DNA of 64,000 nt from the NCBI GenBank assembly GCA_002104905.1, contig MCFE01000087.1, positions 1-64,000 of the forward strand, in the 5' to 3' direction. Numbering within the stretch: position 1 is the first letter of the stretch; the number at the start of each line of letters is the position of its first letter. A model generated the notes under the pieces. The model saw only the letters and a program-made list of their open reading frames with translations. It did not search any database and was not told the origin of the DNA. Made by a program: the position numbers and the translations under genes. Below are positions 55,882 to 64,000 of this stretch, piece by piece. Source of the stretch: Basidiobolus meristosporus CBS 931.73. Its lineage: Eukaryota > Basidiobolomycota > Basidiobolomycetes > Basidiobolales > Basidiobolaceae.

Positions 55882-55952
55882 TGCGCCGTCCGGGAATCGA
55901 ACCCGGGGCTAAAGCTTGGGAAGCTTCAATTCTACCACTGTACTAACGGCGC
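55882..55952 (-). tRNA. tRNA-Gly (CCC), copy 13
   Basis: Identical to the consensus on the minus strand, with a T5 terminator. LTR-E starts 11 nt beyond its 5' end. Confidence 0.95.
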
Positions 55953-55963
55953 CTCTGTATTTG

Positions 55964-58356
55964 TGTTGCAAAATTGTTTATTGACGTCAAGTTAGGTGTT
56001 CCAAAATTTTCAAGAGTCAAGAGGGTTGTTCTGGGTTTCTGGGCATCTGTCCTAACGGTACCTTGAGTTGGTTAATAAATACTGTGTTACTTGGCTGAGG
56101 CTTGATCCTAATCTGGCTTGCATGCTAAGCCCTTAACGGGCGATATTGTAACATACCCCCAATCTTGAGAGGATTCTACTTCGTAAGAATCATCCGCAGG
56201 ATACCAGAACTTGGAGGGCAACGGCTGGTTCTGGTCTAAGCACGCTATCTTGAGTTGTTCCTGGTGAACAAGGTCTTTCTTAACTGCTCCTTGTGGAGAG
56301 GCCAGCTGAAAAGTATGAAATGGTCGAGCCTCTTTGATGATGTAAGGTCCTGTCCAAAGTGGGTCGAATTTCTTGCGCTTGTTGTTCTTTAGTAGTACCC
56401 ATATTCCTGCTTTGAGTTGTGCATTGTTGACTTTTTCTTCTTGTCGTTTCTTCATGTTTGTTGCTTGATTTACAAGGTTTCTTGTGGCGTCGAACCTTGC
56501 GTGTCCCAATGCATCCAGTTCGCGTCTTCGAAATTCCTCGTAATCTTCGTTATTGTCTAGCTTCCATAGGTTGGGTGGTAATAAGTCTCCCGGGATCTTT
56601 GGCTCTACTCCGTAGACTAAGTAGAAGGGCGACTTGCCTGTGGCATAGTGATTTCGAATTCTGCAGGCAAATAGAGCTTGGTGGATGAACTCGTCCCATT
56701 TGTGCGTGGCGCCTTGCACGTATGTGGTTGGTATTTTTCCAAATAAGCCGTTAAAACGCTCGTTAGCTCCATTGGTTCTAGGGTGGTATGCGGATGTCTT
56801 GAGATGCTTAACTTTCATTTTTTCCAGATAGGAGTTCAGTACTCTGTCCATGAAATTTGTCCCTCGGTCTGTCAATATTTCTACGGGGCACCCAAATTGC
56901 ATGAAGATTTCGGTGTAAATAAAGTTGGCTACGGTTGTTGCATAGGCATTGGGGAGAGCCTTTGCAATACACCATTTGGTGGTGTGTTCGATTGCCGTAA
57001 GGATCCATCTGTTTCCTCTTTGTGTTGTGGGTAATTCACCAATAAAATCGAGGCTCCAACGCGTAAAAGCTGGGACGGGGTTGAGAGGATGTAACGGTGT
57101 TACAACTTTGTTCAACGGTTTGGCGAGTTGGCATTGCTGACATGTTTGAATCGCTTGTGCAATGTCTTTTCGCATTTGTGGCCACCAAGCTCGTCGTTTG
57201 ATAATGTCATAAGTTCCCTGTGAGCCTAGGTGGCCAAATCCGTTGTGCATCTTATTGATAGTATCGGCTCGAAATACATGCGGAAGGTATGGTACGGGGC
57301 CGATGTTTTCTAGATGTCGATACAGTACTTCATCTTCTCCAAACGAGAACTTGTGGGCTTTGCTTTTTAGGATATCTTGTATCTCCGTAGGTAGGTCAGC
57401 TGGGATGGTACCGGACGACAGGCATTCTGGTAGGTAACTGGGCCAATCGTGCCGTTGGTCAAGGGTGTTAATAGGTTGCAGGTTGTGGTGTCGTGATAAG
57501 GCATCTGCTGTTGTCATGGCTTCAATGAGGGTTTTGGGGTCCCGGTATTCTACTTCGTGTCGCGTCTGAGGTCGGAGTCCTTGGAGGTAGTATTCTTTCT
57601 GCTCGGCGTCTGGCATGTCGGGAATTTCGAGCATTAGCAGACTGAATTGTTGGTTGTATTCTGTTACTGATTTTGTTTGGTTTAATTTGTACAACTTGTC
57701 ACGGGCGTTCTGTACGGAGTTGACAGGTATGAATTGTTTACGTAAGGCCGTGGTGAATTCGTCCCAGGTATTGATACTTGGGAGTATTCTACGACTAATT
57801 CCTTGGTTATGGAGTTTCCACCATAGTGTTGCTTCTTTTCGAAAAAAGGAGGTTGCGTACTGAATTTTGAATAAGTCAGGGTCATTTGAAAAGGCCAGAT
57901 ATTGCTCCATCTCAAAGATCCAAGTTTCGAGTGTCATGGCTTGCTTTGTTCCATCAAAAGTGTTTGGTTTTGCTAATTTCAAGGTGTTTCCTACAACTGG
58001 TCTGTTCACTGGTTGTGTACTAGATGTAGATAGTCGGAATAATTGTTTTTCCATCTGATCAATGTATGCTTCCATATCTTCGACCGATTCAAATTTGGGG
58101 CGGGACATGTCTGTTGTGCTAATTTCAAGGCTTGGGAGGTGTCAAGAAGGTAATGTTTGTCGCTGCTACCAGTATGTTACGGAATTGTTTATTGAGGTCA
58201 AGTCAGGTGTTCCGGGATTCTCAAGAGTCAAGAGGGTTGTTCTGGGCCCCTGTCCTAACGGTACCTTGAGTTGGTTAATAAATACTGTGTTACTTGGCTG
58301 AGGCTTGATCCTAATCTGGCTTGCATGCTAAGCCCTTAATGGGCGATATTGTAACA
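55964..58356 (-). mobile_element. LTR-E non-autonomous Ty3/gypsy element
   Basis: LTRs of 190 bp (55964-56153) and 182 bp (58175-58356) frame one long minus-strand ORF. Minus-strand order is 5' LTR, TACTGGTAGCAGCGAC primer-binding site (fits the 3' end of an initiator tRNA-Met with an A1:U72 pair), the Gag-integrase ORF, then the 3' LTR. The ORF is intact and the LTRs are similar but not identical. It has no RT of its own, so any mobility needs help from a relative. It lies 11 nt upstream of tRNA copy 13. Confidence 0.88.
56108..58108 (-). CDS. Gag-integrase fusion ORF lacking protease, RT and RNase H
   Basis: An uninterrupted 666-aa ORF. Residues ~45-200 are a Gag capsid-like domain (KPNTFDGTKQAMTLETWIFE...YYLQGLRP). 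At residues 201-206 the reading passes through ADALSR, the motif that normally ends RNase H in Ty3/gypsy Pol. It then continues as integrase: zinc finger H288, H293, C323, C326; catalytic D354, D414, E450 with the exact 35-residue DD35E spacing; and a C-terminal GPY-like domain (WTGPYIIKEARPFHTFQL). The whole stretch from nucleocapsid through RNase H is missing, yet the frame is kept. This implies a deletion, perhaps at a short homology around ADALSR, under some constraint or of recent origin. The ORF runs into the 3' LTR. Confidence 0.88.
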   Translation of the reverse strand: MSRPKFESVEDMEAYIDQMEKQLFRLSTSSTQPVNRPVVGNTLKLAKPNTFDGTKQAMTLETWIFEMEQYLAFSNDPDLFKIQYATSFFRKEATLWWKLHNQGISRRILPSINTWDEFTTALRKQFIPVNSVQNARDKLYKLNQTKSVTEYNQQFSLLMLEIPDMPDAEQKEYYLQGLRPQTRHEVEYRDPKTLIEAMTTADALSRHHNLQPINTLDQRHDWPSYLPECLSSGTIPADLPTEIQDILKSKAHKFSFGEDEVLYRHLENIGPVPYLPHVFRADTINKMHNGFGHLGSQGTYDIIKRRAWWPQMRKDIAQAIQTCQQCQLAKPLNKVVTPLHPLNPVPAFTRWSLDFIGELPTTQRGNRWILTAIEHTTKWCIAKALPNAYATTVANFIYTEIFMQFGCPVEILTDRGTNFMDRVLNSYLEKMKVKHLKTSAYHPRTNGANERFNGLFGKIPTTYVQGATHKWDEFIHQALFACRIRNHYATGKSPFYLVYGVEPKIPGDLLPPNLWKLDNNEDYEEFRRRELDALGHARFDATRNLVNQATNMKKRQEEKVNNAQLKAGIWVLLKNNKRKKFDPLWTGPYIIKEARPFHTFQLASPQGAVKKDLVHQEQLKIACLDQNQPLPSKFWYPADDSYEVESSQDWGYVTISPVKGLACKPD

Positions 58357-58364
58357 ATTGCCAC

Positions 58365-58519
58365 CGAGTAAAGAGTCACTCGATGTTAAGTGACATCAAG
58401 ACGACTCAGTAGCCTGGGAAAAGTAAAAGAGACAAATCACCAGACTCACAATAAGGTGTAAATACCAATCAAATAAAGTTCAAGTTTGGTTAGAAGTAGG
58501 AAGAGCGGTAGAAACGATT
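58365..58519 (+). mobile_element. LTR-A fragment
   Basis: Partial LTR-A truncated at both ends, directly beyond LTR-E. It may have been the insertion target of element E or been cut by it. Confidence 0.7.
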
Positions 58520-58757
58520 ATGAGTTGTGCAGCTACTGCTCGCCTTGTATTTCAGATGGCAGGAATCGAACAAGCAATTCGCGAGGTAGTGGTACAGTGT
58601 AAAGATGAAGATTTATTAGGATGGATATCAGGCATTGACAGGCTACGTCGTGAGTATATATATAATATGAATGTTCGTCTGCAAGTATACAAGTGATGTA
58701 TACCCAGGTTGATTGGTTGAGATGCTACAAGAATTACATACTCAGTGGTGAGAGGAA

Positions 58758-61186
58758 TCAGTCGGATCCAAGGTTACTAGCACCCAAAGTGGTGATCACC
58801 TTGATGATATCTTCGGGTGAATCCACATGCCACAAAGCCTGTGTCTTCTTGTTAGCACTACCAATGGTGACTGGGAAGCTTGCCGACTCGGGTAGCTCAG
58901 CTTTCCTCAATGCACGGAACATATCCTCGTCTGTTTTGTCGTCACCCGCACAGAAAACGAAGTCGCAATCGGTGGTCGCTTTGACAAGCCGCTTAACAAT
59001 CTCCCCTTTGTTGATGGATACAGGTCGGACCTCCAGGTTCTTCTTCCCCACCAGGATCTCTACTGGCAATTTCGATACGACCGCGTTTTCAAGGTGGTTT
59101 TGGCATTCTTTAGCTTGGAAGGAGCCATACTCCGGGTCGGCCATTCTATAATGCCATGTCAGAGAGCACAGCTTATGCTCAATGAATGAGCCTTGCGTAC
59201 GCTCAGTGTAATACGTGAAGATCGCCAGCACATCGTTTTTCCAAGAAAGGTCCAAGTCTTCGGTCAGGTTAATCCATTTACTCTTGTTTTCCGGGTCCGG
59301 ATACTTAATGAAGCAACCGTGTTCCGCACTCAATCCAAGGTTGGGGACGCCACCTAGCCATTCATCCAATGCAGCCTGATCACGTCCAGAGATGACCCAG
59401 ACGATATTGTGAGGGTCGCTTGTCAGCTTCCGCAGTCCGTCAAGCATCTCTGGGGACGGGAGAGCAGCGCCAGGCGTCTTACGAATAGCAGTCAAAGTAC
59501 CATCGTAATCGAAGAGAAGGAGTCTCTTCTTGGAGGACTGGTATTGCTTCACCACAAGGTCTACGTTTAGGAATGGTGTAGGTGCGGAATGGTCTCCAGA
59601 GGCGGAGAGAATCCGGAGTTCCTTGATGAAGTTATTGGCCCAGAACTTGGCAGTGTGTGAAGAGACGTGATTATAGAGGAGCAAGTGTTTGATTTGCTTG
59701 TCCTCTGAGGACATTGTGAGTGCCTCGTTGATCGAGTCGGCGACTCCCGCGTAGTCCCATGGATTAACCAAGATCGCGCCGCTGAGAGACCCGGCGGTAC
59801 CGGTGAATTCACTTAGAATAAGAGGGCCATGGTTCTCTTTTTGGCAGATAACATATTCTTGCGAGGTGGTATTCATGCCATCTCTGACCGAGGTGATCAG
59901 GCCAATGTCCGACAGTCTCAGCAGAGCATAGAACTCCTCTCGATCGATATGAGAGTTGAAGTGATGGACAGGCGTGAACTCCAGAGAGCCGTAGGTGCCG
60001 TTGATCCGCGAGATCACCTCGGAGACCTTGGACTCCAGCTTAGGAGATTCCCGTTGAGGTGGTGTGGTGATTTGGATTAGGACCACCTCGTTTCTCCACT
60101 GGGGATATCTTTCCAGGAACTTCTCGAACGCATAAAGCTTCTGTAACACCCCGGTAACCCTGTCCATCTTGTCTCTGCCAATAATAATCTTCTTGTTCTC
60201 GTACATCTCCCGAATGGCCTTCATCTTTTCAATCACCCCGGGAGAGTTTCGGTTGGCCTCTACACTCTTGACGTCTATACCAATAGGGTAGGTTCCCACA
60301 GTAACATAGCCGCCATGGTAGTCGACCCCAGTGGGAGTGGACTCCAGGCCTAGCACTCTTGTACAGCTACTGATGAAATGTCTGGCATAGGAATACGTCT
60401 GGAAACCAATTTGGTTGGCCCCAAGCATGCCCTCCAGAATTTCTTGGCGCTTGGGAGAGCTACGGAAGATCTCCGAACTAGGGAATGGTGAGTGAAGGAA
60501 GAAACCAATGATCGCATCTGGAATTGCTTGGCGGATCATCCTGGGCACAAGGATTAGATGGTAATCATGAATCCAAATAATGTCGCCTGGCTTGTAGATC
60601 TCCTTGACAGTATCGGCGAACTTTTGGTTGACTTTGACATAATTCGCCCAGTCCTGTGCTTCGCGCGTACCGTGGCCTACGGAGTCCCATAAGATATAGT
60701 GAAGTAAGGGCCATAAATCTAGGAAAATCAGTTAGAAATCGGTTCGCTTGCCAGAGACGCTCAACTGCACGTACCGGTTTTGCAGTACCCCTCATAATGG
60801 CCTGCCGCTTCCTTTTCATCCAGGAATACGGGGAGTAGTTTCTCACTCTCCCACAAGAATTTCTTGAGGGTCTGTTGGTGGTTAGGAGACAAGAAATTCG
60901 AGTCCAGTATATCTCCGTTGACGTCCTTTATATCGCCAACACAGCCTACGTGGATGCATTCTTCGGTCTCCTCAAGTGACCGTAAACCAGCATACATGGC
61001 GCTGTGGCCTCTTCTGGGAGCAATTTTCCACTTTGTCTCAGGTGGAGAGGTGGAGAGGACCTTCTCATCCCCGTGTTTGCTCTCCTTCTGGACCTGCCCC
61101 TCGAAACAGCATGCGTGAGGTAGGAAGTGTGTTAGGGTGATAATGCGGCCCTTGGGTTGGTCAGGGAGGGTTTTTTTGGCTGTCAT
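58758..61186 (-). CDS. TPS2: Trehalose-6-phosphate phosphatase, TPS2 type
   Basis: Two exons (61186-60775 and 60718-58758) give 790 aa. The N-terminal ~530 residues are a GT20 (trehalose-phosphate synthase-like) domain with DIIWIHDYHLILVP and VRDGMNTTSQEYV. The usual N-terminal WYGWPG-type loop is absent, so synthase activity is doubtful. The C-terminal HAD phosphatase domain has LLFDYDGTLT, with the nucleophile Asp at about residue 541, plus ISGRDQAALDEWL and FCAGDDKTDEDMF. It should dephosphorylate trehalose-6-phosphate in the Tps complex in the cytosol. The start MTAKKTLPDQPKGR is the first ATG after an AT-rich leader. Confidence 0.9.
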
Positions 61187-61880
61187 TTGGTAAAGTGTAA
61201 GGAGATTAGGGAGGAATAATTAGAGCAGAGACAAGAATAGTAACCAACGTCAGCAGCAGCAATGGTATATATATCGGTAGAGGCAGATGCCCTCGACTTG
61301 CCCAAACTGGATCATTTATCAAGTTAAATTTCTCGGTTTGTTGGAATCCTTTCTAGATTTGGACTAATAATTGTGGCATTTGGATGGGATTCCATTAGCG
61401 CTCATCGAGATTTTGCTCGCGACGTCTTTGAAAGCACGCTCACGTCATTTATCTAAAAGCGCATCAACGCCAACGTCACTTTGAAAAGCCACCCCGGACT
61501 ATCATGCTAATCAGAGCTTATCCAGCATCGATACTGGCATCGAAATGGGCACAAACAAATCCATCTCTTTCCTCAATCGTATCACTTGCAGTTGTACTCC
61601 ACTGCTCTCTGCTACTACACTACCTTGCTAAATAAGTCACACCAATGACATCAGGGAGGTTCGGAGTTTGGGTGTTGATTTTTCATTCTAGCAAGATCTG
61701 GAAGTGATTCCTGACTTACCCAAATTGGCCAGAACTAGCTTATGTCATAGTAATTTATTATCATCATCTTGGAATGATGTAAAGACAACCTTAAAATGTA
61801 GGCTGCTGGGATAAGTGCCATCCTTACATAACCCAACATCATAATTGATCCCCAGAACATTAACCTTGGTTGGGATTTCG
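61187..61880. other. Intergenic; TPS2 promoter
   Basis: No gene is seen. A run of 'tatatatat' at about 61266 lies ~80 bp upstream of the TPS2 start and may be its TATA region. Confidence 0.4.
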
Positions 61881-62224
61881 CTAGTCTTTGGCGCTGGTGA
61901 CTTTTTGTACGGCCTCCTTGATCTCCTGCTTGAAGTCTGAGGCGGTGTTTGAAATGGCGTTCTTGGCCTCGGCAGATCCTTCTTTCAAGTTGTTTCGAAC
62001 CTTCTCGAAAGTCTCGCCTTGTTCTTTTAATGCTTTGTCGTGGGCCTCCTGTGCCTCTCTGGAGTAGGTGGTTAGGGTTTTAGCGGGCCAGGTGGACAAG
62101 GGCTAGTTTAGGAATGGACTGACCTGGCCATGTGTTCCAAGGGGGGTCCGAATATGTAAAGGCCTGAAAGAACACCAACACCGCCCGCCATCAATACTGC
62201 ACCATACCTCCTAAGGAATTCCAT
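61881..62224 (-). CDS. Small membrane-anchored helical protein, 92 aa
   Basis: Two exons (62224-62124 and 62058-61881) join at a GT-AG intron in phase. The N-terminus (MEFLRRYGAVLMAGGVGVLS) has a single hydrophobic segment with basic residues before it. The rest is a charged amphipathic helix (EAQEAHDKALKEQGETFEKV and on), LEA- or apolipoprotein-like, ending SAKD. The layout suggests a mitochondrial inner-membrane or similar single-pass protein, but I do not recognise the family. It lies between TPS2 and BUD6, on the same strand as both. Confidence 0.65.
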
Positions 62225-62643
62225 TTCTTGTCGTTAAGGGAGAGGATACGTGGATTTAGTGTTCGCGAGAATGTGTCTCTTGGAAATGAAGTTTTTGGGG
62301 GAGGGGAGCCTCATAATCCTTAAAAAGATTTCCACCTACTTTGCTCCGCCAGTTGACGTCACATCGCGTGGCCACCTTGGATCACCTAAACCATGCTAAC
62401 ATGGACTCTGGATAATCCGCGCTAAATTGGGTTATGCTGGCTAACAGATTGATTTCAATGACTTTTACTATGGGAAAAACTCCTGTGATCCAATAGGAAT
62501 CCATGAAAATACTGGATTTGATAGTGGGATTAGTCTTATTACTATGAATACGAAAGGGCACGGGATACATGAGGGAAGCAAGTTCACGGTTTACAGCTAT
62601 TTTCAGGGTTTTTACAATTGGATCAATGTGATTCATGATTGGT
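62225..62643. other. Intergenic, no gene seen
   Basis: 3' flank of BUD6 and promoter of the 92-aa gene. Confidence 0.4.
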
Positions 62644-64000
62644 TCACTCGACTTGATCGACGGGTTCGGTAGTAGTAGCATTGGGCTCTGCCTCGACCGG
62701 TGCTGGTGCCTGTGCCTGTGCCGGTGGTGGACTTGGCTGCGAGGAAGAGGCGGATAGTTTTTGCTGCTGTTGCTGACGTAGCATGGCGGTCAAAGTTTCC
62801 CGGTTTCTCTTTTCCCTCATACGCTCCAGCTCTTCAGTGCCACCGGTCTTTCGAAGTTTCTTGGAGCCTACGAAATCATTCAGTTCAGCCTCGAACTCGT
62901 CCACTTTGTTTTCCAGCTCCCAGCGACGCAGTTTTTCCGACTGGGCCATCGCCCGCATACGCCGATCGGAGTTGGGATCGACGCAGGCAATCTCTTGGAA
63001 CACGTTCCCCAGGACATCATGCTTCTCTTCGATCGACGCCACATCGATGGTGATCGGCTTCACGGCGGTTTTGGCCTTCAGCTCCAATATCTTACCCAGC
63101 TGCTCCAACAAAGTCTGGGACTCCTTGTGTTCATCCTCGAGGTCGTTCAGTAGAGCCTGATGCTTCTTCAGGAACTCTTGACAGCTGATGATATGCTTGA
63201 GCTCCTCCTCGAAATTCTTCTTCCATCCAGGAGTCACCTCGTCCACGTAATTCCTTTGTCCAACCAATTCCTCCGCAATGGCTCTGGATTCCTTAAACGC
63301 GAAATCCACCTGGAACTTGCTAGGCTTACCATTCTTGATCACAAGGGCTTTCATGTCGTCGATGATGTCCTGAAGATCGTGCATCCTGTCGTACACTGAG
63401 ATGGCCTTTTGCTCGAGCTTATTGATCCCGGCGTCGATGACTGTGCGGGAGCTCTGTGGGGTTTTCTCCAACTTCTCTTTGAATATCTTGGTGCTGGTGG
63501 CCAGGTTGGTCAGCATGCTGTTGGCCTCCGTTTGGTATTCGCTGTAGAGTTGCTTGACCACGCTGAGTTCGGTTCGCAGGGAACGGATCTCATTCTGAAA
63601 TTGACGCACCTTCTCTTGCGGCAGGGTGGAGCTGTTGGAGACAATGCCGCGGCCATTCCCATTACCTACTACCAAGCGGCTATCGACTGACCCTATGGCA
63701 GCGATCGTGTTGCTTCGATGGAGGCCTCCTTCGGGAATTACCGCGGCAAGGTTTCCCGGTTTACACAGGGACTTCAGTTCCTTCAACTCGTTGGCAACCA
63801 TGGCAAATCCGTCATCCACCTGTTTCTGAAGTGAGTCGACTTTCGATTCGGAAGGGGCTGTTCAAGATAGAGTGAAGACAAGACGTTTAGCGAAGGTTGA
63901 AGAATCCCGACGGCTCCTGCGGTTTACCTGGTAGGTGGAATCTCAAGTGGGACTTGTCCATCAGATCCTGCACATCCTCAAGTTCGTACCACACACGAGC
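62644..64000 (-). CDS. BUD6: Bud6/AIP3 family actin-nucleation cofactor (5' part outside window)
   Basis: The 3' part is visible as two exons: the window edge to 63928, and 63857-62644. The gene continues beyond 64000. The visible ~430 aa are the AIP3 C-terminal region, a long coiled-coil core (VRQFQNEIRSLRTELSVVKQLYSEYQ..., FQVDFAFKESRAIAEEL) with the ending found in Bud6 (KLRRWELENKVDEFEAELNDFV). A Gln run and a Pro/Ala/Thr-rich tail close it. Bud6 binds G-actin and formins and promotes actin cable assembly at polarised growth sites. Confidence 0.88.

Larger units (their letters stand above)
55245..55952. repeat. Convergent tRNA-Gly cassette (copies 12 and 13), inverted version
   Basis: The spacer is the reverse complement of 50556-51121, while the tRNA ends are symmetrical. 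The inner 63 bp (55343-55405, bounded by CTCC and GGAG) keeps the plus-strand orientation of the other copy. Confidence 0.9.

Overview
This window looks like nuclear DNA of a filamentous fungus. The protein genes are fungal or opisthokont housekeeping families (topoisomerase I, MED1, CHMP5/Vps60, a tetraspanin, trehalose-6-phosphate phosphatase, Bud6). They are split by short GT-AG introns of about 50-80 nt, and Ser/Thr-rich GPI-type wall proteins are present. The wide intergenic spaces and heavy repeat load suggest a large repeat-rich genome. An early-diverging lineage (for example Basidiobolus-like) is possible, but the sequence alone does not settle it.

Layout. 1-2.1 kb: decayed repeats. 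2.1-12.2 kb: an MFS transporter, a class I glutamine amidotransferase-like protein, a secreted fasciclin protein, a tRNA-Gly and DNA topoisomerase I. 12.5-21.3 kb: a block bounded by inverted copies of an ~840-bp repeat, holding five tRNA-Gly genes, a tRNA relic, a solo LTR, glyoxalase II and a three-repeat RPEL protein. 21.6-38.2 kb: gene-rich, with a small unknown protein, two related Ser/Thr-rich anchored proteins, an F-box/LRR-like protein, a TRIP4-type zinc-finger protein, MED1, a tetraspanin and Vps60/CHMP5. 38.4-58.6 kb: a nest of Ty3/gypsy-like elements and LTRs (families named A-G here) interleaved with seven more tRNA-Gly genes. 58.7-64 kb: trehalose-phosphate phosphatase (TPS2 type), a 92-aa membrane-anchored protein and the 3' part of BUD6.

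The main signal is the link between tRNA-Gly(CCC) genes and LTR elements. There are 13 full-length copies of one 71-nt tRNA gene. Eleven are identical, and all are followed by a T-run that could terminate Pol III. Six have an LTR of one of four families whose outer edge lies only 9-11 nt upstream of the mature tRNA 5' end. Several tRNAs form convergent pairs around a 0.5-0.57 kb spacer, so the tRNA genes are themselves the terminal inverted repeats of a repeated cassette. Two copies of one cassette are inverted relative to each other, and an inner 63-bp segment is flipped again. One LTR element carries an intact 666-codon Gag-integrase ORF with no protease, reverse transcriptase or RNase H. 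I read this as Pol III-targeted LTR integration feeding on an amplified tRNA family; the amplification mechanism is inference.
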